Shown: in pieces, positions 1 to 7,385 of the stretch
Numbering within the stretch: position 1 is the stretch's first letter
Layout of the letters: each line of letters opens with the position of its first letter
Source: JBBSOW01 sp038259365
GTDB lineage: Bacteria > Actinomycetota > Actinomycetes > Propionibacteriales > Propionibacteriaceae
Reading direction: 5' to 3'
DNA length: 21,574 nucleotides
Assembly (NCBI GenBank): GCA_038259365.1
Contig: JBBSOW010000052.1
Span: 1-21,574, forward strand
The notes under the pieces: generated by a model
The model's database searches: none
What the model saw: only the letters and a program-made list of their open reading frames with translations
Told to the model about the DNA's origin: nothing
Position numbers and translations under genes: made by a program

Positions 1-44
1 CGCACCCCGCGCGGTGCACTCACGCTCCGATCGGTGTGCGGCAT
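1..44 (-). CDS. ruvX: Probable start of RuvX (YqgF-type Holliday junction resolvase), cut by the window edge
   Basis: On the minus strand an ATG lies 3 nt after the alaS stop codon and opens a frame reading MPHTDRSVSAPRGV before the window ends. An internal GTG in the same frame (at VSAPRGV) is an alternative start. RuvX proteins commonly begin with a short variable stretch followed by a basic R-G-V-R segment leading into the first RNase-H-like strand, and ruvX commonly follows alaS in actinobacteria. The identification therefore rests mainly on synteny plus 14 codons. It could be another gene; the next few hundred bases to the left would settle it. Confidence 0.4.
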   Translation of the reverse strand, partial: MPHTDRSVSAPRGV

Positions 45-47
45 CGC

Positions 48-2720
48 TCAGGACTGCAGGACGTGGCCGATGGCGTGCTCGACGGCGGCGAGCGCCGCCT
101 GGCTCTGCTCGGGCCGACTTCCGCCCCCCTGGGCGAGGTCGTCCTTTCCGCCGCCCCTGCCGCCGAGGATCTCGCACGCGGCGCTCACCAGCGCGCCGGC
201 GCGAAGCTGGCGTTGCCGCGCTCCCTCGTTCGTCGCGACCACGACGGCCGCCTTCTCGGGCGTTCCGCCGATCAGGCATACCACGCCTGGGCGCCCGCCC
301 AGGCGCTGACGGGTCTCGACGGCCAGGGTCCGCAGATCTCCCCCGGCCACGCCGGGCAACACCTTGGATACGTAAGCCACCCCCCACATCTCGTGGACGG
401 CGTCGATCAGCCCCTGCACCTGCCCCATCGCCTGCTGGGTCTTGAGCTCGGCGATCTGACGCTCGGCGCTCTTCAGCTCCGCGACGACCTTGGCCACCCG
501 CTCGGCCAGCTGCCCTGGCTGCACCTTCAACATCTCGGTGAGCGAGGCCACCAGCGCGCGCTCGCCGGCGAGCTGGTCGAACGCGTCGGTGCTCACCAAC
601 GCCTCCACCCGGCGCACGCCCGAGCCCACGGACTGCTCCCCGAGCAGGCTCAGCAGCCCGATCTGGGAGGCTCGCTGAACGTGGGTGCCGCCGCACAGCT
701 CGCGGGACCACCGACCGCCCATCTCGACCATCCGCACCACGCGGCCGTACTTCTCGCCGAACATCGCCATGGCACCCATCGCCCTGGCCTCCTCCAGGCC
801 CATCTCGTTGGCCGTGACCTCGAGGTCGTCGCGGATGGCGAGGTTGACCCGCCCCTCCACCTGCTGCTTGAGGTCGGTGCTCAGCCCCTGACCGGACGAG
901 AAGTCGAAGCGCAGGTAACCGGGCTTGTTGTAGGAGCCCGCCTGGACCGCGGTGGGGCCCAGGTATTCGCGCAGGGCGGCGTGGATGAGGTGCGTCGCCG
1001 AATGGGCCTGGCAGGCGCCCATCCGGTACTGGGTGTCCACGGCGGCCTCGAGCTCCTGCCCGGTGTGCAACTCACCGTCGCCGACGACGACCTTGTGCAC
1101 GATCAACCCGCCGATCGGGCGCTGCACGTCGATGACCTCGGCGTCGAGCCCGGCCGCCAGCAGGCGACCGGTGTCGGCGTCCTGGCCGCCCGCCTCGGCG
1201 TAGAACGGGGTCTCGGGGAGGACGACCTCGACGGTGTCCCCGGGCCCCGCGGTGTCGACGAGTTCGCCGTCGCGCACCAGCCCGAGCACGCTGGCCGGGA
1301 TCGACATCTGCTCGTAACCGACGAACCGGTTCTCGCCGCGATCGCGAAGGGTGCGGTAGGCCTCGACGGCGGCGGTACCGCCCTTCTTGGCGCGCGCGTC
1401 GGCCTTCGCCCGATCTCGTTGCTCGGCCATGAGGACGTCGAAGCCCGCACGATCCACGGCCAAACCCTGCTCTTCGGCCATCTCCAGGGTCAGATCGATC
1501 GGGAAGCCGTAGGTGTCGTGCAGAGCGAAGGCCCGCTCGCCCGAGAGCGTCTCAGACTCCGGTCCGGCGCCCTGACGCGTCGCGGAGACCGCGGTGTCGA
1601 AGAGCTGCGTGCCCTGGCTCAACGTGCGCCGGAACGCCTCCTCCTCGGCGTAGGCCACCTGGCTGACGCGCTCCCACGCGGTGGCGACGTCGGGCCACGA
1701 TGGCGCCATGACCTCCTTGGAGACCGGCAGGAGCGTCGGCAGCACGGGCTCCCGCACGCCGAGCAGCCGCATCATCCGCACGCTGCGGCGCAGCAACCGG
1801 CGCAGCACGTAGCCGCGGCCCTCGTTGCCGGGAGTCACCCCGTCGGTCATCAGCATGAGCGAGGAGCGGACGTGATCGCCGACGACGCGCAACCGAACGT
1901 CGTCCTCGCCGCCGTCGCCGTAGGACTTACCCGCCAGATCGGCGGCAACGTCGATGACGGGAAAGACCTCGTCGATCTCGTACATGTTGTCCACGCCCTG
2001 CAGCAACAGCGCCACGCGCTCCAGGCCGAGGCCGGTGTCGATGTTGTTGGCGGGCAGATCGCCGCGCACGTCGAAGTCGTCCTTGGCCCGGACCGCGGAG
2101 AGCTCCTGGGTCTGAAAGACCAGGTTCCAGATCTCGAGGTAGCGATCCTCATCGACGATGGGACCGCCCTCGGCGCCGTACTCGGGGCCGCGATCGATGT
2201 AGATCTCCGAACACGGACCCCCCGGTCCGGGGACGCCCATGTGCCAGTAGTTGTCCATGAGCCCGCGACGCTGGATGCGCTCGGCGGGGACGCCCTGGTT
2301 GAGCCAGAGGTCGGCCGCCTCGTCGTCGTCGAGGTAGACCGTCACCCAGACCAACTCCCGGTCGAAGCCGAACCCGCCCGCGCTGGGCGAGCCGGTCACC
2401 AGGTCCCAGGCGAAGGAGATGGCCCCTTTTTTGAAGTAGTCCGCGAAGGCGAAGTTGCCGGCCATCTGGAAGAACGTCCCGTGCCGGGTGGTCTTGCCGA
2501 CCTCCTCGATGTCGAGGGTCCGCACGCACTTCTGCACGCTGACCGCCCGTTTGAAGGGAGGGGTTTCCTGGCCGGTCAGGTAGGGCTTGAAAGGGACCAT
2601 GCCGGCGTTGACGAACAACAGCGTGGGGTCGTTGTACAGCAGCGGCGCCGAGGGGACCTCGGTGTGGCCGCGAGCGATGAAGAAGTCGAGAAAGTGCCGT
2701 CGGATGTCAGCGGTCTTCAT
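48..2720 (-). CDS. alaS: Alanine--tRNA ligase (AlaRS)
   Basis: This enzyme charges tRNA-Ala with alanine in the cytoplasm and hydrolyses mischarged Ser- and Gly-tRNA-Ala. The 890-residue protein has the normal bacterial length and is complete. The class II catalytic core fills the N-terminal part: motif 2 runs around residues 79-96 (RHGTFFQMAGNF) and motif 3 includes DTGLGLER at 228-235. The editing domain carries both zinc-binding signatures, HSATH at 573-577 and CGGTH at 676-680. The C-terminal C-Ala domain ends with a glycine-rich GGRGGGKDDLAQGGG loop at 853-867. The ATG is preceded by a good Shine-Dalgarno sequence (GAAGGAAA). It lies 77 nt after the DUF6167-like gene on the same strand and 3 nt before the probable ruvX, so it is likely part of a longer housekeeping transcript. 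The identification is secure. Confidence 0.98.
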   Translation of the reverse strand: MKTADIRRHFLDFFIARGHTEVPSAPLLYNDPTLLFVNAGMVPFKPYLTGQETPPFKRAVSVQKCVRTLDIEEVGKTTRHGTFFQMAGNFAFADYFKKGAISFAWDLVTGSPSAGGFGFDRELVWVTVYLDDDEAADLWLNQGVPAERIQRRGLMDNYWHMGVPGPGGPCSEIYIDRGPEYGAEGGPIVDEDRYLEIWNLVFQTQELSAVRAKDDFDVRGDLPANNIDTGLGLERVALLLQGVDNMYEIDEVFPVIDVAADLAGKSYGDGGEDDVRLRVVGDHVRSSLMLMTDGVTPGNEGRGYVLRRLLRRSVRMMRLLGVREPVLPTLLPVSKEVMAPSWPDVATAWERVSQVAYAEEEAFRRTLSQGTQLFDTAVSATRQGAGPESETLSGERAFALHDTYGFPIDLTLEMAEEQGLAVDRAGFDVLMAEQRDRAKADARAKKGGTAAVEAYRTLRDRGENRFVGYEQMSIPASVLGLVRDGELVDTAGPGDTVEVVLPETPFYAEAGGQDADTGRLLAAGLDAEVIDVQRPIGGLIVHKVVVGDGELHTGQELEAAVDTQYRMGACQAHSATHLIHAALREYLGPTAVQAGSYNKPGYLRFDFSSGQGLSTDLKQQVEGRVNLAIRDDLEVTANEMGLEEARAMGAMAMFGEKYGRVVRMVEMGGRWSRELCGGTHVQRASQIGLLSLLGEQSVGSGVRRVEALVSTDAFDQLAGERALVASLTEMLKVQPGQLAERVAKVVAELKSAERQIAELKTQQAMGQVQGLIDAVHEMWGVAYVSKVLPGVAGGDLRTLAVETRQRLGGRPGVVCLIGGTPEKAAVVVATNEGARQRQLRAGALVSAACEILGGRGGGKDDLAQGGGSRPEQSQAALAAVEHAIGHVLQS

Positions 2721-2797
2721 GATGGGTTTCCTTCGGGTGAGGCAACGTGCGTGAGTGGGACTTACCGCGGGCTGGGGAGCGCTAAGTCGGCGTGGAC

Positions 2798-3100
2798 TCA
2801 GCGCTCGCTAGCTCGCTCCGGCCGGGCGGTATCGGTAAAGTCACGATCCAGCGGGTTCGCGTTGACGGGCGAATCCGGGTCGGCCAGGCCCAGGCTGTCG
2901 CGCAGCTCGGCCTCGCGCTCGGCCATCGCGTGAGAGACGGTGCTGGTGAACTCGCTGATCCGGGCCGCCAAGCCGTGACCGGAGTCGACGACGCGTCGCT
3001 GCACGGCCGCGGGGGTCGCCTTACGGGCGTAGTCGCGGGCCTTGATCAACACGAAGACACCGACTCCCGCGCCGACGGTGAACCAGAAGATCCGCCTCAC
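2798..3100 (-). CDS. Small membrane protein, DUF6167-like
   Basis: This is a 100-residue protein starting at a GTG that overlaps the stop of the upstream DUF948 gene (GTGA), which suggests translational coupling. Residues about 3-19 (IFWFTVGAGVGVFVLIK) form one membrane segment. It is followed by a basic stretch (RDYARKATPAAVQRR) that should lie on the cytoplasmic side, then an amphipathic, charged tail. The pattern FW-x-x-G-x-G-x-G-x-F-x-x-x-K-x-R resembles small actinobacterial proteins found between DUF948 genes and alaS (DUF6167). No enzymatic motif is visible and the function is unknown. Longer open frames start further upstream but overlap the DUF948 gene, so I prefer this start. Confidence 0.8.
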   Translation of the reverse strand: MRRIFWFTVGAGVGVFVLIKARDYARKATPAAVQRRVVDSGHGLAARISEFTSTVSHAMAEREAELRDSLGLADPDSPVNANPLDRDFTDTARPERASER

Positions 3101-3498
3101 GAGGTGCCGCGCTTGCTCGCCCGCTTGGCCAACTTGCCGCCCTTGAGCGCGGTGCGCACGCCGTAGCTGAACGCGGCCGTCTTCACCAGCGGGCCACCCA
3201 GGGTGGCCGAGAACAGCGCGGCCAGCTGGGCGGCGTTCTCCGAGACGACGGTGGCGTGCCCGGTCACCTTGGAGAGGTCGTCGGTCACGACGCTGACCTT
3301 CTCGAGCTCGGTGTTGGTCGCGCTGACCGTGCCGCGCAGCTCGGTCAGGATCGGCACCGAGCTGTGGCCGATGTCGCGGACGGTGATCCGCAGTTCCTCG
3401 AGGACCCGGCCGAACTTCAGCAAGGGCACGGCGAGAAAAACGACTAAGGCGACCGCGGCGATCGCCGCGATGAGTCCGGCGATTTCTCCGACGCTCAT
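3097..3498 (-). CDS. DUF948 family membrane protein
   Basis: This is a 133-residue protein with one N-terminal membrane segment (about residues 4-26, IAGLIAAIAAVALVVFLAVPLL). A long helical region follows, rich in T, S, V and L heptad-like positions (VRDIGHSSVPILTELRGTVSATN), as expected for DUF948. DUF948 proteins resemble a methyl-accepting-type helical stalk without signalling motifs, and their function is not established. The ATG has a clear Shine-Dalgarno sequence, GAAAGGA, 6 nt upstream. It is the first gene after a 132-nt gap from rarA and its stop overlaps the next start (GTGA). Its place between rarA and alaS is typical for actinobacteria. The family call is confident; the role is open. 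Confidence 0.87.
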   Translation of the reverse strand: MSVGEIAGLIAAIAAVALVVFLAVPLLKFGRVLEELRITVRDIGHSSVPILTELRGTVSATNTELEKVSVVTDDLSKVTGHATVVSENAAQLAALFSATLGGPLVKTAAFSYGVRTALKGGKLAKRASKRGTS

Positions 3499-3568
3499 GC
3501 AAATCCTTTCAAGAAGTAGCTGCGCGAACTGGTGAGTAGGTTCTGGCGGCTTGGTGACGGCGGGGGGC

Positions 3569-3588
3569 GCCCGCAGGGTTTCGCGGGC
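3569..3588 (-). other. Stem-loop between rarA and the DUF948 gene
   Basis: A perfect 6-bp inverted repeat (GCCCGC / GCGGGC, arms 3569-3574 and 3583-3588, 8-nt loop) lies in the 132-nt gap between the rarA stop and the DUF948 start. No T-run follows on either strand, so it is not a canonical intrinsic terminator. It could be a leader hairpin for the DUF948 operon or a weak terminator for rarA. A TANNNT box (TAGGGT on the minus strand, about 3596-3601) just upstream of it could serve as a -10 for the DUF948 operon, but no convincing -35 was seen. Confidence 0.3.
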
Positions 3589-3630
3589 AACGCTACCCTA
3601 ATGCACCCGGGCCCCGAGACCGTCGTGACT

Positions 3631-5007
3631 TTACGGCTGGCGGCTGTCTGAGCGGCCCAACAGATCCTGGATGCGCTCCAGTCGGGCGGCGATCTGGGCC
3701 TCGTGGCCGTGCTGGGTGGGCCGGTAGTAGATGGCGCCGGCGAGCTCGTCGGGCAGGTACTGCTGGGCCGCCACCCCGTGCGGCTCCACGTCGTGGGCGT
3801 AGACGTAGCCCCTACCGTGTCCCAACCCCTTGGCGCCCGGGTAGTGCGAATCGCGCATGGCGGGCGGCACGGTGCCGACCCTGCCGGCCGCAACGTCGAC
3901 CACGGCGGCGTTCAACCCGGCGTAGGCCGCGTTGGATTTGGGCGCGCTCGCGCAGGCGACGACCGCGTGCGCCAAGTTGATCCGCGCCTCGGGCATGCCG
4001 ATGAGTTGGACCGCCTGGGCGGCGGCAACGCACAGGGTGAGCACGCTGGAATCGGCCATGCCGATGTCTTCCGAGGCCAGGATTACCAGCCGCCGGGCGA
4101 TGAAGCGAGGATCCTCTCCCGCCTCGATCATCCGGGCCAGGTAGTGCAGGCTCGCCTGCACGTCCGATCCCCGCATGGACTTGATGAAGGCGCTGATGAC
4201 GTCGTAGTGCTGGTCTCCGTCGCGGTCGTAGCGCACCGAGGCCTTGTCCACGGCGTGTTCGACGATGGCGGTGTCGATCTCGCCCACCCCCAGGGCGGCG
4301 GCCCCGGCCGCGGACTCCTCGAGGAAGGTCAGCACCCGGCGAGCGTCCCCGCCGGCCATCCGCAGCAGGCTCGCCCGCGCCCGGTCGTCGATCCGGACGC
4401 TGCCGCCGAGCCCGCGCGGGTCGGTGAGGGCGCGATCCAGCAGCTCATCGAGGTCGGCGTCGGTGAGCGGCTTCAGGGTCAGCAGGAGCGAGCGGGACAG
4501 CAGCGGAGAGATCACCGAAAAGCTCGGGTTCTCGGTGGTGGCCGCGATCAGGGTGACGATGCGGTTCTCCACCGCCGGGAGTAGCACGTCCTGCTGGGTC
4601 TTGGAGAACCGGTGCACCTCGTCGACGAACAGCACCGTCTTGATGCCCTTGGCGAGATCGCGCCGGGCCTGATCGAGGGTCGCGCGGACCTCCTTGACCC
4701 CGGCCGTCACCGCGGAGACCTCCACGAAGCGCCGATCCGTGGCCTGGGACACCACCGAGGCGATCGTGGTCTTTCCGACCCCGGGCGGGCCCCACAGGAA
4801 GACCGACATCGCCGCGTCCCCCGAGGCGAGCCGGCGCAGCGGGGAGCCGGGCGCCAGCAAATGTTGCTGCCCCACGATCTCCTCGACAGTGGTGGGCCGC
4901 ATCCGCACCGCGAGCGGTGCCCCGGAGTGGGCGAGGTCGCTGAGGCTGCCGCCGGCGGCCGCTGTTTCGGCCGGGCGGGTGGTCGTCCCGAACAGATCTT
5001 CATCCAT
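3631..5007 (-). CDS. rarA: Replication-associated recombination protein A (RarA/MgsA) AAA+ ATPase
   Basis: RarA is a clamp-loader-like AAA+ ATPase that acts at stalled replication forks and DNA ends, related to eukaryotic WRNIP1/Mgs1. The 458-residue protein shows Walker A GPPGVGKT at 73-80, Walker B VLFVDEVHRF at 125-134, sensor 1 AATTENP at 155-161 and the SR arginine finger near 171-172. The C-terminal half matches the RarA tetramerisation region, including EDIGMADSSVL and a KS/AYAGLNAA segment. Length is normal. The ATG gives the MDEDLFG start typical of the family; the Shine-Dalgarno is weak (GAGCCGG). It is divergent from the 204-aa hypothetical gene, with 154 nt between them. In many actinobacteria aspS and rarA are close neighbours, but here about 9 kb of other genes separate them. 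Confidence 0.95.
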   Translation of the reverse strand: MDEDLFGTTTRPAETAAAGGSLSDLAHSGAPLAVRMRPTTVEEIVGQQHLLAPGSPLRRLASGDAAMSVFLWGPPGVGKTTIASVVSQATDRRFVEVSAVTAGVKEVRATLDQARRDLAKGIKTVLFVDEVHRFSKTQQDVLLPAVENRIVTLIAATTENPSFSVISPLLSRSLLLTLKPLTDADLDELLDRALTDPRGLGGSVRIDDRARASLLRMAGGDARRVLTFLEESAAGAAALGVGEIDTAIVEHAVDKASVRYDRDGDQHYDVISAFIKSMRGSDVQASLHYLARMIEAGEDPRFIARRLVILASEDIGMADSSVLTLCVAAAQAVQLIGMPEARINLAHAVVACASAPKSNAAYAGLNAAVVDVAAGRVGTVPPAMRDSHYPGAKGLGHGRGYVYAHDVEPHGVAAQQYLPDELAGAIYYRPTQHGHEAQIAARLERIQDLLGRSDSRQP

Positions 5008-5149
5008 GACCGGCTCAGCCTACGCGGCGCGACCCGGGGCGGAGAACCCGCCAACAGCCGGCCCTCGTCGGCGCCCGCAGGCGCACGGCTGTTCGCCACG
5101 GGCGACCGATGGCAGATCATCGGTCAACCGCTCCGCCGAGCGGTGCCAC

Positions 5150-5155
5150 TAAGCT
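5150..5155 (+). promoter_or_regulatory. Candidate leaderless -10 box (TAAGCT)
   Basis: TAAGCT fits the actinobacterial TANNNT -10 consensus and ends 6 nt before the ATG of the 204-aa gene, the spacing expected if transcription begins at the start codon. No Shine-Dalgarno precedes that ATG, which supports a leaderless transcript. No convincing -35 element was found, and a TANNNT match alone is common by chance. Confidence 0.3.
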
Positions 5156-5161
5156 GGGCCG

Positions 5162-5776
5162 ATGTCTACGACCTCGGCCAGGCGCCAGCGTTTCGACGGC
5201 GCGATCGCCGGGATCGGCACCACCTCCGGTACCCGGATCGTGATCGGGATGTGGCCCCGCTCGCCGTTGGGCTCCTTCACCGACGTGATGCTGGAGCGCC
5301 CGGACGGGCATCGGGTGTTGCTGGCGCCCGACGAGCGCGTGGTGGAGTTCGTCTCGGCCACCTACAACTTCGACGAAACGGTCGTGTGCGAGGTGACCCG
5401 GGGCCGAGAGGGCGGTCACTGGTGGGTCCGGGCGGGCGGGTTGCGGGTGGAGTTCGAGGTGGGCAGACGCACGGGGCTCGGCTCCCTGCTGCGGCTGGTT
5501 CCCCAGGCCGTTGCCACCCAGCCGTGGTTCACCGCCGCCATCGATCCGATCGCCCGCGTCGTCTTGCGTGGGGTGCGCACCAAGGGCAGCGCCGCGGCGG
5601 GGCGCATCGAGTACTACGCCGCCCTGGACCAGCACCGGATCGTCGCCGCGGAGGCGAGCTGGGAAGGCTCCCCGCTAGGCACCCTCACCCCCGTCGAGCC
5701 GCCGGTCAGCTTCGGGTTCGGCTCCACCCCAACCGCCCCCTCGATCGTGCGGATCGTCACCACCATCACGAACTAG
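5162..5776 (+). CDS. Conserved-looking hypothetical protein, family not recognised
   Basis: This is a 204-residue protein without signal peptide or membrane segment. It appears to be a soluble, mostly beta protein with many alternating hydrophobic strands (RIVIGMW, HRVLLA, VVEFVSATY, GLRVEFEVG, FGFGST). A WW pair sits in GGHWWVRAGG and a basic amphipathic stretch in GLGSLLRLVPQAVA. Codon use matches its neighbours and the frame is complete. I see no catalytic motif and do not assign a function. It begins without a Shine-Dalgarno sequence and may be leaderless. Its 3' end overlaps that of the convergent P450 gene by 11 nt. It may be an actinobacterial lineage protein of unknown role. Confidence 0.8.
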   Translation: MSTTSARRQRFDGAIAGIGTTSGTRIVIGMWPRSPLGSFTDVMLERPDGHRVLLAPDERVVEFVSATYNFDETVVCEVTRGREGGHWWVRAGGLRVEFEVGRRTGLGSLLRLVPQAVATQPWFTAAIDPIARVVLRGVRTKGSAAAGRIEYYAALDQHRIVAAEASWEGSPLGTLTPVEPPVSFGFGSTPTAPSIVRIVTTITN

Positions 5777-7064
5777 CAACGCCACCACCGCGCACGGGGT
5801 AGCGCAGGAACCCCCGGATGGTGTTGCCCGGTTGCCGCTCGGGCGGTCCTCCCGGTTCGAGACCTGGGAAACGCGCTGCAAGCATCCTCAACGCGACAGC
5901 GCCCTCCAGCCGAGCCAGCGGGGCACCGACACAGGCGTGGATCCCGCTGGAGAAGGCTAGGTGTTCACTCGCGTCCTCGCGATCCGGGTCGAAGACGCCA
6001 GGTTCGGTGAAGGCGGCCGGGTCACGGTTCGCGGCGGCGAAATCGACCAGGATGGCCCGATCCTCGGGCACACGTTGCCCGGCGACCACACATTGCGCGT
6101 GGGCGACCCTGCCGGTGAACTGGACGGGCGGATCGAAGCGGAGGGTCTCCTCGACGACGGCCTCGGCCCACTGCGGCTCCTCGGCCAACCGCCGCCACAT
6201 GCCGGGGTGGGTCAAGAGGGCGTGCACCCCGTTGCCGATCAGGTTCACCGTCGTCTCGAAGCCCGCCAGGAGCAATACGTTGCAGGTCGAGACCAGCTCC
6301 TCGGGGCTGATCTGGCCAGCGTTCTGGGCGGCTACCAACATCGAGATCACGTCATCGCTGGGGGACTCGACGCGGTCCGCGGCGAGCCTGGTGAACAGGG
6401 CGTGCAGCTCGGCGGTCGCCTCGGCGAGCTCGTCGGCCATCGCCAACGAGCTGACCCCGCTCAACGCCACCCCGGCCACGAGTCCGATCTTGGCGAAGCG
6501 TTGCCGGTCCTGCGCCGCAATGCCCAGGAGATCGCTGATCACCGCCACCGGCAGCGGTTGGGCGAAGTCTTCGATCAGATCGAACTCGTCTCCCTCCCCC
6601 AGCCCGGCCAGCAGCTCCTGGGTCACCCGCCGAACGGACTCGGAGTAGCCCCGGATAAGCCTGGGGCGAAACGCCGGCGCCACGATCCGCCGCAACCGGG
6701 TGTGATCGGGCGGGTCCTGCAACAAAAACGAGTCCCTGACCGGGCTGTCGATCCCGGCCGTCACCGGATCCTCGCCGGCCACGGCCCGCTCGCTGTTCCG
6801 CACCCCGAACCGGGGATCGCGGAGCACGGACAGGCAGGCCTCGTGGCTGGTGACGGCGTCGAGCCCGAGGCGACCCCGAACGTAGGGGCCACGATCGGAC
6901 AGCTCCTGGTGCCTGGCGTAGAGGTCGTCGCGGGGCGAGGCGCTGGCCAGCCGCGCGATGGGATCGCCCAGCAACGCCACCACCCGGAAGAACACCCGTC
7001 CGCCCAGCATTCGCGCCCGCAGGCGCTGCCGGGTCAGCTGATGTCTTAGCTGGAAGATATCCAT
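5766..7064 (-). CDS. Cytochrome P450
   Basis: This is a heme-thiolate monooxygenase, soluble and cytoplasmic, of the usual bacterial size (432 residues from the chosen start). It has the C-helix signature DPPDHTRLRR at 117-126, the oxygen-binding I-helix AGFETT at 267-272 and the K-helix ExxR as ETLR at 306-309. The heme-binding loop is FSSGIHACVG at 371-380, with Cys378 as the heme ligand. I chose the ATG at 7064 because GGAGG lies 6 nt upstream of it; the longer frame to 7133 adds 23 arginine-rich residues without such a site. No ferredoxin or ferredoxin reductase gene is nearby, so its redox partner must be encoded elsewhere. The substrate cannot be told from sequence. It is divergent from the helicase gene and convergent with the hypothetical gene, which suggests it is transcribed alone. 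Confidence 0.95.
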   Translation of the reverse strand: MDIFQLRHQLTRQRLRARMLGGRVFFRVVALLGDPIARLASASPRDDLYARHQELSDRGPYVRGRLGLDAVTSHEACLSVLRDPRFGVRNSERAVAGEDPVTAGIDSPVRDSFLLQDPPDHTRLRRIVAPAFRPRLIRGYSESVRRVTQELLAGLGEGDEFDLIEDFAQPLPVAVISDLLGIAAQDRQRFAKIGLVAGVALSGVSSLAMADELAEATAELHALFTRLAADRVESPSDDVISMLVAAQNAGQISPEELVSTCNVLLLAGFETTVNLIGNGVHALLTHPGMWRRLAEEPQWAEAVVEETLRFDPPVQFTGRVAHAQCVVAGQRVPEDRAILVDFAAANRDPAAFTEPGVFDPDREDASEHLAFSSGIHACVGAPLARLEGAVALRMLAARFPGLEPGGPPERQPGNTIRGFLRYPVRGGGVASS

Positions 7065-7385
7065 CCCTGACCTCCATTCGCCTCGCCGGAGCGTGGCCGT
7101 GGGTGCACCGATTGGGGTTCGGCGGTCAAACACGATTAGGATAGAGACCTTGCGAAGTTGAACTCAGCTTCCCTGCGCTGTCAGGTCTCCTCGGCATTGG
7201 TTCGGTGTCCACCCCCCGGTCCGCATTGTCCAAGTATCCTCCTCTCGGCGATCGGGAGCACCGTCCGGTGCTGCCACCACCTGCCAGCGTTGGTTCTGCC
7301 CCATCTGTGAAGTGCGGCGGGACTGGGCGATCCACCGCAGCCTGGCGCATCGAAAGGCTCTTCCATCGCACATCCCACCGCTTCG
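7065..7385. promoter_or_regulatory. Divergent intergenic region (P450 / DEAD-box helicase)
   Basis: This 321-nt region holds no convincing gene. It must contain promoters for the P450 (minus) and the helicase (plus). Plus-strand -10-like candidates are TAGGAT at 7137-7142, with TTGGGG 19 nt before it, and TATCCT at 7235-7240. A stem-loop with perfect 6-bp arms (AGCACC at 7257-7262, GGTGCT at 7267-7272, loop GTCC) would lie in the leader of a helicase transcript starting at either box. That would give a 5' UTR of more than 130 nt. Long leaders are known for RNA helicase genes that are cold-induced or self-regulated, so this is a reasonable place for such control. The promoter choices are weak. 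Confidence 0.35.

Noticed and set aside
36..2933. 965-codon plus-strand open frame opposite alaS
   Set aside because: It is antisense to a clear AlaRS gene, its translation is His/Gly/Leu-rich low complexity, and it has no recognisable domain.
3569..3588. Intrinsic terminator after rarA
   Set aside because: The stem is good but there is no T-run on the minus-strand 3' side, so it was listed only as a stem-loop.
7065..7133. Upstream start for the P450 at 7133
   Set aside because: It adds 23 Arg-rich residues without a ribosome site, while GGAGG lies 6 nt before the ATG at 7064.
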